Source: Clostridia bacterium
Lineage (GTDB): Bacteria; Bacillota; Clostridia; Oscillospirales; CAG-272
Length of the DNA stretch: 64,000 bases
Direction: 5' to 3'
Assembly (NCBI GenBank): GCA_017463125.1
Contig: JAFTPV010000005.1
Span: forward strand, 62,001 to 126,000
The notes under the pieces were generated by a model, which saw only the letters and a program-made list of their open reading frames with translations, had not been told where the DNA came from and ran no database searches. This document shows positions 24,569 through 33,920 of this stretch, piece by piece. The number at the start of each line of letters is the position of its first letter. Within the stretch, counting starts at the first letter, position 1. The translations under genes and the position numbers were made by a program.

Positions 24569-26338
24569 TTACTTATCAGCGATTTCTGGTTGGGTATCAA
24601 AGGTGGTAACGGTAGGCCATTTTATGAATTCATCTAAGCCTATTTCATAATAAGCTACCTCGGTGAAGTAGTCATCGTTATAATATTCAAACAGCTCCTT
24701 ATCGCGTGTTGCCGTGAACTCTGACCACTGCTCGTCGGTGTAATCAGAGCGAGTTTTGCTCTCTTTTTCGAGATACTGAGTATAATATTCTTCCTTATAC
24801 TCGTCCTTTACGGCGGCTATCTTTTCCGCGAGTTCTTCCTCGGTGGGAAGAAGATTTTCTTCCTTTAATATATAATATAGGACAAGTCTTTCTTTTACCA
24901 AGCTCTCTGACATAGCGTAGAGATATTCCTTCCAATCGTCATAGCCGTAATACTCGCAGCTAAGGTATGCCATAGCATAATCATCTATATTATCGAAGGT
25001 TTCATACTCCTCTGTATAAGAGTTCTGTATTGAGCCGCCGTTGGTTTCGTACTGCCAAACTACGTCGTCCTTGTATTCGTTATAGATAGCCTCGACCTTC
25101 TTCTTTGGATATTTCTTTACCTCTGCTATATTAAGGTAATGATCCCACATAAGAGCCTCGATTTCAGCCTCAAGCTCTGCCTCGTACGCCTCATTGAGCT
25201 TATCCTGAAGATATGCGGTCAGCTTCTCCGTAGCTGTACCGTCGTAGCCCTCAAGATCCTCTGCGGTTACGCCAAAATCGTCCTCCAGAAGCTTCTCCTC
25301 AACAAACTCGTCGGTAAACTCGGGAGCATTATATTCCTCTATACCGTGAACGTATACCTCAAATTTCGCATTTTTGTTACGAAGAGTTGCCGTCGTGTAA
25401 TCGTAGGGGAAATAGCAGTCAACGAGGAAATAATCACCCTCTCCCTCGTTTGCCGTAGCGTACGAAATTTTTACGTCGGTATAGTCGTACTCTACGCCCT
25501 CGGAGTTCTTTGCCGAGAAGGAAGCGCCGCTCTCTGCACCGATAGTCAGAGTTTTAAGCATATTTTCAAAGCCCTGACCGTAATTCTTGAGGTTTTCCTC
25601 CTCGCCGAAGACAAATCTGACCTCAGATGCCTTTTCCGAATCCTTGGATTTGTCGGCTAGCTGACGGGTGTAGCTTACGTAAACGATATAATCATCCTCA
25701 ACCTCGCCCTCGGTAACCTTAACGAGCTGATTTTCCTTTGTAAATTCCTTGCCAACAAGGTTTAACTCAAAGCCGGGAACGAATTGATTGGAGCCTATCT
25801 TCAGCTCTGCGGGAGATGAATTTCCGAAATTGCACATACCGGAAACATACTGCTCCTCGTTGTCATCGTTGAGAATATAGCCTCGGTAATATATATTTAC
25901 AACGTCGCCTGCCGTTATCGTGCCGTATGTATAAGATTTACCGCTGTCTACGGGCTCACCTCTATTTTCCGCAAGAAGATTGAGTATCGTTACCTTCACG
26001 TCGATATCATGAGGCTTTGCAATATCTATATCTAGCTTATAGTCCTTATAGAGCGATTTATCGATGGTTATATACTCCGAGAGGTCGGAGGTTATGTAGT
26101 CAAACTGCGACTCGTGATGCTCGTTTACCTGATGTACTATAAGAGCAATCAAGCCGCCAAGGAGGGCGAGCGCCAACACCGCCGCCGTAACTATCATTGC
26201 AATTTCCTTTGCGCCAAGCTTCTTTTTAGAAAGAGATGCAGTGCCTCCTGCCGCTATTTGAGAATCCCTTTTTTTAGGCGCCTGCTTTTGAGGCTTTTGA
26301 CTTTTTGTATTTACATTATTTGATTTGTTTTTACCCAC
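24569..26338 (-). CDS. Membrane-anchored FKBP/trigger-factor-like foldase
   Basis: 589 aa. The GTG at 26338 with AAGGAAGGA upstream is the likely start; extending to 26428 would overlap rnhA and lacks a ribosome site. A basic N-terminus is followed by a membrane helix (IAMIVTAAVLALALLGGLIALIV, in two halves), so the rest is outside the membrane. The middle holds an FKBP-type prolyl isomerase domain (AGDVVNIYYRGYI, IGSNQFVPGFELNLVG). The C-terminal 300 residues are long acidic helices like trigger factor/SurA chaperone arms (PEFTDEFVEEKL..). Probable extracytoplasmic folding factor. Related to the lipoprotein at 26929. Confidence 0.75.
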   Translation of the reverse strand: MGKNKSNNVNTKSQKPQKQAPKKRDSQIAAGGTASLSKKKLGAKEIAMIVTAAVLALALLGGLIALIVHQVNEHHESQFDYITSDLSEYITIDKSLYKDYKLDIDIAKPHDIDVKVTILNLLAENRGEPVDSGKSYTYGTITAGDVVNIYYRGYILNDDNEEQYVSGMCNFGNSSPAELKIGSNQFVPGFELNLVGKEFTKENQLVKVTEGEVEDDYIVYVSYTRQLADKSKDSEKASEVRFVFGEEENLKNYGQGFENMLKTLTIGAESGASFSAKNSEGVEYDYTDVKISYATANEGEGDYFLVDCYFPYDYTTATLRNKNAKFEVYVHGIEEYNAPEFTDEFVEEKLLEDDFGVTAEDLEGYDGTATEKLTAYLQDKLNEAYEAELEAEIEALMWDHYLNIAEVKKYPKKKVEAIYNEYKDDVVWQYETNGGSIQNSYTEEYETFDNIDDYAMAYLSCEYYGYDDWKEYLYAMSESLVKERLVLYYILKEENLLPTEEELAEKIAAVKDEYKEEYYTQYLEKESKTRSDYTDEQWSEFTATRDKELFEYYNDDYFTEVAYYEIGLDEFIKWPTVTTFDTQPEIADK

Positions 26339-26385
26339 TTTTTTGTTCCTTCCTTGCGTTTTGTGAAAGTATTTTGGGTTTATTC

Positions 26386-26820
26386 CTATGTGAACGAGTC
26401 GGCGTAGGCGGTTGCCAAGGCGTCGCACCTCTCGTTGTAATCGTGGCCGTTATGCCCCTTTACCCAAACAAACGTGACTTCGTGCGCCTCGGTAAGCTGA
26501 TAAAGCCGTTCCCAAAGGTCAGGATTCTTAAGCTCGTCCTTGCCGCGCTTCCATCCCGCCTTCTTCCAGGAATATATCCAGCCCTCACAAAAGGCGTCAA
26601 CAAGATATTTTGAATCAGAGTAAAGCGTTACCGCACACGGCTCCTTAAGAGCAGAGAGGCCGGATATTGCCGCCATAAGCTCCATACGGTTATTCGTGGT
26701 GACAGGCTCGCCGCCTGACATTTCCTTCTCAAATTTACCGTAGACGAGTATCGCCCCCCAGCCGCCGCGTCCGGGGTTGCCTCGGCAAGCGCCGTCTGTG
26801 TATATCTGTACTTGTTTCAT
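26386..26820 (-). CDS. rnhA: Ribonuclease HI
   Basis: 144 aa, family length. Catalytic residues visible: Asp in [11 protein letters not shown], Glu in NNRMELMA, Asp in LYSDSKY and Asp in NERCDALA; the basic-handle region ([10 protein letters not shown]) typical of the E. coli type is present. It degrades RNA in RNA-DNA hybrids. It lies 47 bp upstream of the FKBP-like gene on the same strand. Confidence 0.96.
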   Translation of the reverse strand: MKQVQIYTDGACRGNPGRGGWGAILVYGKFEKEMSGGEPVTTNNRMELMAAISGLSALKEPCAVTLYSDSKYLVDAFCEGWIYSWKKAGWKRGKDELKNPDLWERLYQLTEAHEVTFVWVKGHNGHDYNERCDALATAYADSFT

Positions 26821-26842
26821 ATATTTGGTCCTGTCTTATTTG

Positions 26843-26880
26843 GTAAAAAAACGGACGAGCACAGAGTCCGTCCGTTTTTT
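26843..26880. terminator. Terminator after the 736-aa lipoprotein gene
   Basis: AAACGGACG/CGTCCGTTT stem (26849-26857 with 26869-26877), T run on both strands; on the minus strand it ends the lipoprotein gene before rnhA. Confidence 0.8.
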
Positions 26881-26928
26881 TCATAGTAGTGCCGTCGCGG
26901 GACAATCGCACGGCATTTAGATGTCTGA

Positions 26929-29139
26929 TTATTTGGTTGCGTCGCCCTCGGTCTTATCAGCCTTGAGGGTGTATGTGATGTTGTAGAACTGAAGCTTACC
27001 GCCGTCCTCGTAAACGTAGGACTCGTGGCTGTGGCCGTCGTGGCTGTGCTCCTCTACCTTTGCGCTAAGCAGGTAATCAAAGAGTCTATCAACCTGAAGA
27101 GCTGTGCGAATGTTGGTTTCGCCATACTGTGATTCAATGCTCTCGTAGTTGGACTGGCCGTAGTATTCCTTATACTTATCAAATGCTTCATCATCAAAGA
27201 GGAAATGCTCTGCACACCAGAACTCGTAGTCCTTATATTTCTGTGCGGATTCCTCAGCCTCTGCCTTTGCCTTCTCGTTTGCTTCCTCGGAGATAGAATC
27301 GTCATACTCGTAGTCAGCGTCGTAGATGAACTCCTTAGCCTTAAGCTGATCAAACATTACTGCATTCGCATCATCAGCAAGCGCCTTGGATACAACGTAG
27401 ATTCTGATGATAGGATCGACAAATTCCTTTGCCTCCTCCTCAATCTTTGCATCAACGCCGTCAATATCAGATGCCTTCGTTACAGCAACCATATAAGCAT
27501 CAAGATCACCATTATACGCCTTGTAGTTAGATTCTGCGTTTGTTGAGGTGCTTGTGTTCTCGTTATAGAACTTGTACTCATACTCATTGTAGAGGTGATC
27601 CTTTGCTTCCTTAACAAGAGCCTCGGGATAGCTGTTTATCTTAACGCTCTTCTCAATAAGCTCCCAGATAGCTGCGCCGACAGCGTCAACTATCGCGGTA
27701 TCGTAATCGGACTTAAGATCCTCGTAAACATCGTCCTTGTATTCTTCGAGGATTTTATCCTCAACGGACTCCTCGCCCTTCTTTGCCGCAACTATCTCGG
27801 CAATCTTGTCGTCAACCTCTTTGTTAGCGGCAACCGCGTCGTCGTATGCAGCCTTTGCATCATCAGCCTTGGTCTTATCAGCCTCGGTTGCGCCCTCTGC
27901 GTCAGCCTTCGCCTTCGCCTCCTCGTACTTCTCAAGAAGCTCTGCAACCTTTACGTCACTAACGATGTCGTCCTTCTTGTCTGTGTAAAGCTTAACAAGC
28001 TCCTCGACGAGAGCCTTAACGGTCTTGTCACCGTTCTTATATTCCTCGCTCGCAAGAACCTCAAGAGATTCGGTGGTTACCTTGCTGCCAAGGATCTCTC
28101 TTATAACAGAGGTGGCATTTACATCGGATACATCATAGAAATAAACCGGATATACGTGGTAGGTAAGCTTTGCGTCCTTAGGGATCTCAACCTTAAAGGT
28201 ATTTGCACAAAGTCCGTTGGGAGCAAGCTCCTTCTTTGCGGTATAAGGAGTGTACTCAAAGGTAACAAGCTCATCGCCCTCTTCTTCAACCGCGAAGAGA
28301 ACCTTTACCGAAGAGTACTTGTAATCAACTCCGTCGATAGTTGCGTTGAACTCGGATTTCTTATCTTCGCCAATCTCGATAGTTTTATCAATAGTTGCGG
28401 TTGTTCCCTCTTCAAGAAGCTTTGCAACTATGGGGTTTGTCGTATCGGAAAGATCGAGCTTCTCGTAAGTTGCGGTTTCCTTCGTAGTTACCTCGTTAAC
28501 AGTATACTCACGGCTGTAAGAAACGTAAATAGATTTAATATTATCAAGGAAGGCTTTTTTATCAGCGGTCTTGATAGAGCCGGAGGTTATAGTCTTATAA
28601 GGAGAGATGGCCTTGTTCTCAAGAGCTGCAATAGCGGTCTTAAGAGCTACCGCAAGTGCGTCAGCATCCTCGTCGTTTACGTCAATAGCGCCGAGGGAGA
28701 TAGAGTGCTTATTCTTTACGGTAGTGGTGGAGTCGTCAAAGTCGCTAACCTTCATCTCACCGCTATCAAATACGTATGTGGTAGAGGTCTGGTTCTCGCC
28801 CTCGCCGGACACAACGGTGTAGGTCGTGTAATAAGCGTAGTAAAGAACGTCTGTAAGAGAGAACTCGCCCTCTTCGCTCTTATTCTTATTCTTCGTTGCG
28901 TAGTCAGCAAGAGATTTTACAATGCTGTCAACAACCTTCTGCACTCTCACGTCCTCTTTGGTTGTGAAATCGGCGTCCTCAATCTCGATTTTAGTAAGAG
29001 CGTCCTTGAATGCCGCAACGTCAAAGGTCACGTAGCTGTCAAGATCCTCTTCTGCATAATTGAAGGCAGAGGAGCAGCCGGCAAGCACCATCGTTGCCAT
29101 AACTACTGTCAAAATTAATGCGATAATTTTGTTTCTCAT
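26929..29139 (-). CDS. Large lipoprotein with trigger-factor/SurA-like helical body and His-rich segment
   Basis: 736 aa. Lipoprotein signal ends LAGC. The opening of the mature region (DLDSYVTFDVAAFKD) parallels that of the FKBP-like protein at 24569 (DLSEYITIDKSLYKD), and the following 250 residues look like a degenerate FKBP-type domain. The centre is an Ala/Glu/Lys/Asp-rich coiled coil (around EAKAKADAEGATEADKTKAD), and the C-terminal part consists of acidic helices. A cluster EEHSHDGHSHES near the end could bind metal. Probable extracytoplasmic chaperone or holdase; foldase activity is doubtful because FKBP active-site aromatics are not evident. Own promoter and terminator. Confidence 0.65.
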   Translation of the reverse strand: MRNKIIALILTVVMATMVLAGCSSAFNYAEEDLDSYVTFDVAAFKDALTKIEIEDADFTTKEDVRVQKVVDSIVKSLADYATKNKNKSEEGEFSLTDVLYYAYYTTYTVVSGEGENQTSTTYVFDSGEMKVSDFDDSTTTVKNKHSISLGAIDVNDEDADALAVALKTAIAALENKAISPYKTITSGSIKTADKKAFLDNIKSIYVSYSREYTVNEVTTKETATYEKLDLSDTTNPIVAKLLEEGTTATIDKTIEIGEDKKSEFNATIDGVDYKYSSVKVLFAVEEEGDELVTFEYTPYTAKKELAPNGLCANTFKVEIPKDAKLTYHVYPVYFYDVSDVNATSVIREILGSKVTTESLEVLASEEYKNGDKTVKALVEELVKLYTDKKDDIVSDVKVAELLEKYEEAKAKADAEGATEADKTKADDAKAAYDDAVAANKEVDDKIAEIVAAKKGEESVEDKILEEYKDDVYEDLKSDYDTAIVDAVGAAIWELIEKSVKINSYPEALVKEAKDHLYNEYEYKFYNENTSTSTNAESNYKAYNGDLDAYMVAVTKASDIDGVDAKIEEEAKEFVDPIIRIYVVSKALADDANAVMFDQLKAKEFIYDADYEYDDSISEEANEKAKAEAEESAQKYKDYEFWCAEHFLFDDEAFDKYKEYYGQSNYESIESQYGETNIRTALQVDRLFDYLLSAKVEEHSHDGHSHESYVYEDGGKLQFYNITYTLKADKTEGDATK

Positions 29140-29186
29140 GTCAAAATCCTTATATCCTTTATTTGAAATTATTTCAATTACAAGTT

Positions 29187-29215
29187 ATTATAACACACAT
29201 TATAGGAAAATGCAA
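29187..29215 (-). promoter_or_regulatory. Promoter of the 736-aa lipoprotein gene
   Basis: Minus strand TTGCAT (29210-29215), 17-bp spacer, TATAAT (29187-29192), just beyond the end of the DUF4340-like gene. Confidence 0.75.
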
Positions 29216-29243
29216 ATGTTTTTTTGATTTTTTACAAAATATT

Positions 29244-32189
29244 TTAATAATCTCTGTATCCTTCGCCTGCATCAACGGGATTTCCGTTTACAAGATCGGA
29301 TATCGAGTTGACGATTTTCTTCAGCGCAAAATTGGAAATATAGAAATTACAGCTCTCGCCGTAGCGTACTCCCGTAGCGGAGTCAACGCGGTACATAACG
29401 ACTGCAACCTTGCCTTCCTTCGTGTAATGGAAATCGTATGCATACTCGTACGCAGAGGATTCGTCAACCTTAAACGCAAGGCTCAGAACTGCCTCGCGGG
29501 ATCTGGCGTCTGCAATCTCTGCCTCGGTAAGAGTTCCAACGTAGCTGATGCTGTACGTGGCGTGCAGGAAATTCTTGAAATAAGCGTCGCCAGCCGCATC
29601 GTAGCCTATCGAAAGACCCGTACCGCCCGTTATTCCCGCAGCGAGATTATAAACGTTTGCAAGATGGAAATTCTGTCCGTAAAGCCCGATGTACTCTGAA
29701 AGCTTAGTGTCGGTATAATCGCCGCTTACGGATACGAATACGTTAATGGCCTCGTAAGTCTCGGATGAAACCGAGTCATCAGGCTTAACGAAGGTTAGTC
29801 CCTCAGAGGTAAGCCATGCGTCAGGGTGTCTTACGTCAAAATCGTACGTTCCCTTGAATTCATCAAAATTAACGGTAGCGCTTACGTAATCAAGCTTAGT
29901 GTAATCGATCATAACAAGATCGCGTCTTGCCCAGAAATCAATGAAGCTCTCTTCTACAAAGTAGAACGTATCACCGTCTATTTTAACGATCGTGTCGTAC
30001 ATATCGCTGCCTACGTATCTTGTGCCATCGGTCTGCTCCTCACTTATATAGAGAGTGAATCCAACGGTACTAAGCCATTCAAAATCGTCCTCAACCGACA
30101 TTATCGCTCTAGGCAGCTCGAAATAAATAGTATAGGCGTAAAGGCCGTATTCCTTCATATTCTCGGGGCTTAAGCCAACCTCGACGACCTCCGTGCCGGA
30201 AAGTCCTTCAAAATTCGTTGATGAAGAGCCGGCACCTATTCCGCCGAGCAGCTTTGCAACATACTCACACGTTGCCCAGTCAATTGCGTAATTTGCGTAC
30301 TTATGATCGGAGGGAAGAGCATTTGCGTGAATCGACTCCGCAAAGAACGCATCTCGCTCTGACATATTTACAAAGCGGAAGGCTGTGATAAGCTCTCTTG
30401 ACACGAAATAGTCAACGCTCTTTATCTCATAGGTTACGAAATTCATCATAAGCTGATAATAGCCGACCTGCTCGTAAACGAGCTTGTTATAATCACTCTG
30501 CACGCCCTGATTCAAGAGCGCCGCCTTAATAGCCGTGTACAACTCGTCGTCCTCGGGTACGTCAGCAAGAGCTATCGTTTCGGTTCCCTCCTCGATAATC
30601 TCACCGCCCGAAAGGAGACTGTAAGAATATGTGACTATGGAATTCTCGGTAACCTTATCTACTACGTAAAGAGAATCGTCCTTTATTTCATTGATGACGG
30701 TTATATCGTTGATTATATACTGAGCCGTCAGCTTTGTAGCAGTGTCTTTGGTATAAACCACATCAAAGCTTGCGTTATCAGCCCTAACGTAACCAACCTC
30801 ACAGGACGAAAGATATTCGCGCACATCTGACGGTATCCTATCATCGTTAAGATCGATTATCGCGTGGGAGGAGTGACCGAAGAAGGAGTCCTGTGTTTCG
30901 GGAGCAACGCCGTCAACCAGATATTCATAGGTTACCTTTATAAGATTATTGTCACCGACTATGCCTTCGGTGTATTCTCCGTCGTCAGTGAGCACCGACT
31001 CTATCGCAGAAATCTTATAGGTGTATTTAACAGTATCGTTGCTTTCGGGGAACTTTACCGGAATATTTACCGAATAAACGGTTGCAAGCAGAGGTGAATC
31101 CTCATAGCTTTTAACAGCCTTCCCCTCAAGCACCTTCGCAAGCCTTCCGAGATATTTTCTATTCTCGATAGACTCAAGATCGAGGGAAATCTTATCAAAT
31201 TCACTGATTGTATATCCGTCGTTTTGGGAATCGGTATCCAGAACGTCAAGCACGGGCTCCAGCGTCCTTGCCGTAACAACGACCTCCGCGCTTGCCTTAA
31301 CGTAATCGAGAACCTCCTTAACGTTGCCCCACTCGTCCTTGCTGTCAAAGACGACGTTTTTCCACTGTTTATAAGACGTGGTAAGAAGGGGTATTTGCGC
31401 GTTATCCATTTCGCTTCCGCTCATAACAAGCGTCGGTGAAATAAATGAAGCAAATCCGTTAAGCGCGTAGCTCAAATTTTCAGCTGCGGAAGAGGTGTAA
31501 ACGTAATTACGTCCGGCAATTTGAATATAGTATCCGACACCGGTAACGAGCTTGTTACCAACGTACACGGTGTATGACACCTCTTCATTATTATCATCAA
31601 GGTAAGTAACCGTTATAGCATCTCGGCTTTGCTCATCAAGACCGTAGGTAGCAAGCTGCTTGCCGTAATGTCCCTTTTCATCGGGGATAAGCTCTATGCG
31701 TTCATCAAAGTACGGAACCGAAAGAGCGGTAAGAAGATATATAAGCTTATAAGTATTCATTCCGTCATCGGCTATCGCATAAAGAGAGGTATACTCAAAG
31801 CCCTCCTCGTAATAGCAGATGGGGGGATAATACACTTGTCCATTACCCATATCATCTCTATAATAGTAATAGAACGTTCCGTCATCGTCCTTGGCTATCG
31901 AGAAATATCCGTCATAGCCGGGGAAATCGTTTGCACTTACGGTAACACGCTTTATTTTAGAAGAGCTTGTAGCCGGGTACATTACCGCCTTCTTGCCGTT
32001 ATACAGCGCTTCGCCGTCTATTATCTCCGGAGGCTGTGTCGCATTACTGCCGTCGGAAGCGTCGGTAAGACCCATATTGATTACCGCGTCAACAACAATA
32101 TATCCTATTACAAGAAGTGCTAAAATCGAGGCTGTTACTATAATGGCAATGGCATTTTTGCCAAATCTTTTTTTCTGAACCTGTATCAT
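29244..32189 (-). CDS. DUF4340-like membrane-anchored protein, last gene of the Gld-like operon
   Basis: 981 aa, larger than most relatives. Basic N-terminus and one membrane helix (AIAIIVTASILALLVIGYIVVDAVI, in two halves), then a long outside region of beta-rich repeats (e.g. GYYIQIAGRNYVY, TVYVGNKLV) as in DUF4340 proteins that accompany GldFG-type ABC transporters. Function of the family is unknown. Start ATG with AAGGAGG upstream; it begins 15 nt after the second GldG-like gene, so it is cotranscribed with the ABC genes. Position in the operon, rather than any catalytic motif, suggests a partner in the transporter complex. Confidence 0.7.
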   Translation of the reverse strand: MIQVQKKRFGKNAIAIIVTASILALLVIGYIVVDAVINMGLTDASDGSNATQPPEIIDGEALYNGKKAVMYPATSSSKIKRVTVSANDFPGYDGYFSIAKDDDGTFYYYYRDDMGNGQVYYPPICYYEEGFEYTSLYAIADDGMNTYKLIYLLTALSVPYFDERIELIPDEKGHYGKQLATYGLDEQSRDAITVTYLDDNNEEVSYTVYVGNKLVTGVGYYIQIAGRNYVYTSSAAENLSYALNGFASFISPTLVMSGSEMDNAQIPLLTTSYKQWKNVVFDSKDEWGNVKEVLDYVKASAEVVVTARTLEPVLDVLDTDSQNDGYTISEFDKISLDLESIENRKYLGRLAKVLEGKAVKSYEDSPLLATVYSVNIPVKFPESNDTVKYTYKISAIESVLTDDGEYTEGIVGDNNLIKVTYEYLVDGVAPETQDSFFGHSSHAIIDLNDDRIPSDVREYLSSCEVGYVRADNASFDVVYTKDTATKLTAQYIINDITVINEIKDDSLYVVDKVTENSIVTYSYSLLSGGEIIEEGTETIALADVPEDDELYTAIKAALLNQGVQSDYNKLVYEQVGYYQLMMNFVTYEIKSVDYFVSRELITAFRFVNMSERDAFFAESIHANALPSDHKYANYAIDWATCEYVAKLLGGIGAGSSSTNFEGLSGTEVVEVGLSPENMKEYGLYAYTIYFELPRAIMSVEDDFEWLSTVGFTLYISEEQTDGTRYVGSDMYDTIVKIDGDTFYFVEESFIDFWARRDLVMIDYTKLDYVSATVNFDEFKGTYDFDVRHPDAWLTSEGLTFVKPDDSVSSETYEAINVFVSVSGDYTDTKLSEYIGLYGQNFHLANVYNLAAGITGGTGLSIGYDAAGDAYFKNFLHATYSISYVGTLTEAEIADARSREAVLSLAFKVDESSAYEYAYDFHYTKEGKVAVVMYRVDSATGVRYGESCNFYISNFALKKIVNSISDLVNGNPVDAGEGYRDY

Positions 32190-32204
32190 TTATACCAGCC
32201 TCCT

Positions 32205-33917
32205 TTACAAGAATCGTCTTTTTATATGAACGGCAATTCCAAGACCCAGAACGATTAAGGGAATCGTAAATAACGCGATAGTAAAGCCCGTAATATCCCC
32301 CTGAGAAAGCCCGGAAACAGTTTTTACCGATTCGTAATAAGAGCCGGTGCCCGTATGAGTGAAAACGTCCTCGTAAACGTCGGTGGCGGAAAGAGAGGTA
32401 TCCGAAAGTATCTTTCCTCCGTACGAAGATGAGTTCATAGAGTTGCTTCCAAGATGTATAGATGCATATTCGTCAGTTCTCGCCATATTATGAACAAGAA
32501 GCGACATAACGTCGTAATTCGCATACGACGAATTGTAAAGCAACTCGTTTGAGAAGAAATCGATTCCGTTCACGCAGAACACGTAAGAATATTTAGTTTC
32601 ACCTGTATAAGAATCCATAGCGCCTCTCGCGGTTACTGCTGCAAGAGTAAGCGCGCCCTCGTTCTCAATCACGGAATAATTATTCTCCGCACTCTTAAGG
32701 AAGGCTGCCGATGAGGAATAAGAGTTCATAAGAGGAAGAAAGACCCTCTCCACCGAGAGATCTCCCGGCTCCTGCTCTGCGCCGTTTTCCTTATACGAGG
32801 TCTTGATATATCCCGCATTTGAGAATATCGTGCTTGCGGCACTGGGCAGAGCTGCGAATTCGCCGTAAATCGCGTATCCGTAGCTATCCTCATCGGTGTT
32901 ATATTCACCGATTATGGTATTATGCTCACCGGAGCTTGTATCGAGGTAATTTTCATCATCGTAAACAACCGATTCGCTGAAATCAAAGCCCCATTCGTAA
33001 AGGAAACTGTCAAGCGCAGGGAGAGCGGATACTCCGCCCTTCTCAATCTCGTGATCTCTTGAAACCATTATAGAGCCGTAATTGTTTACAAGATAACGGT
33101 CGAGGATTTCTAACTCCGAAGCGTAATCAAGCTCCGTGAATCTGTCGGGGTCAACCTTGAAATCCTCACGCGGATTGTTTATCACAAGAAGCACGCAGTC
33201 ATCGGGAACTTTACCCGCCTCTTCAAGATTGACAGTCTTTACGTCAAGACCGCACTCCGTAAGCATATCGTAAAGCGCCGCAGCATCGGCGTTCTCTGCT
33301 CTTTCGGGATTCTCGGCATCATAATAGGTTTCGCCATGACCCGTAACAAAATACGCTGCCGGACGGTTGACTGCAGTTACAGACATAATATATGTAGCCA
33401 TCTTATATTCACCGTCGTACGCCGAGAGCGCAGTGTCGCTTCCGTACCAGAAATTAAGAGGCTTCTGAATTCTATATCTGTCACCGTAGGATATAATAAT
33501 GTCACCCTGCTCTATTTTTGAAAGAGAGGTCTTCTTGTACTGCGATACTGCCGTAGGGTTGTAAACCACGTTGACGGTTTCAACCTCTAAATTATCAAAC
33601 TCCGCCTGCATCTGAAGCGCCATGAAATATATGATTCTGGTGACGTCGGAGGCAACAAGCGTGTCCGGATCCGCACAGAATGTTATCTTTACCTTTCGCT
33701 CGTCGTTATCAAGCTCGTCTATAAAAGCACACTCCTGCTTCATCGCATCGGTAAGCGTATAAAGCCCCTCGGGAGTCAAGTCGACGTAAAGGCTCTTCTG
33801 CTGCCCTAAATACATAAGCGCAAGGTTTAGGGCAAAGAGAAGCACTACCGCCAAGACTGTCAGCAGAGCAAAAAGCTTCGTTCTCTTGCTTTTACCTTTT
33901 ATTATCGAATTTTTCAT
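32205..33917 (-). CDS. GldG-like ABC auxiliary protein, copy 2
   Basis: 570 aa. N-terminal membrane helix (LFALLTVLAVVLLFALNLALM), a large outside domain of the ABC_transp_aux/GldG type (substrate-like Rossmann region with YFVTGHGETYYDAE and LLVINNPREDF), and a C-terminal membrane helix followed by IKRRF. The same plan as the neighbour at 33921 but clearly divergent, so an old duplication. In Bacteroidetes GldG works with GldA and GldF in an ABC system tied to gliding; in Clostridia its role is not known. Confidence 0.8.
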   Translation of the reverse strand: MKNSIIKGKSKRTKLFALLTVLAVVLLFALNLALMYLGQQKSLYVDLTPEGLYTLTDAMKQECAFIDELDNDERKVKITFCADPDTLVASDVTRIIYFMALQMQAEFDNLEVETVNVVYNPTAVSQYKKTSLSKIEQGDIIISYGDRYRIQKPLNFWYGSDTALSAYDGEYKMATYIMSVTAVNRPAAYFVTGHGETYYDAENPERAENADAAALYDMLTECGLDVKTVNLEEAGKVPDDCVLLVINNPREDFKVDPDRFTELDYASELEILDRYLVNNYGSIMVSRDHEIEKGGVSALPALDSFLYEWGFDFSESVVYDDENYLDTSSGEHNTIIGEYNTDEDSYGYAIYGEFAALPSAASTIFSNAGYIKTSYKENGAEQEPGDLSVERVFLPLMNSYSSSAAFLKSAENNYSVIENEGALTLAAVTARGAMDSYTGETKYSYVFCVNGIDFFSNELLYNSSYANYDVMSLLVHNMARTDEYASIHLGSNSMNSSSYGGKILSDTSLSATDVYEDVFTHTGTGSYYESVKTVSGLSQGDITGFTIALFTIPLIVLGLGIAVHIKRRFL

Positions 33918-33920
33918 ATT

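Noticed and set aside
27595-29118. 507-codon open frame on the plus strand opposite the 736-aa lipoprotein gene
   Set aside because: Shadow of an Ala/Glu/Lys-rich coding strand; Leu/Val/Cys-rich product with no family features.
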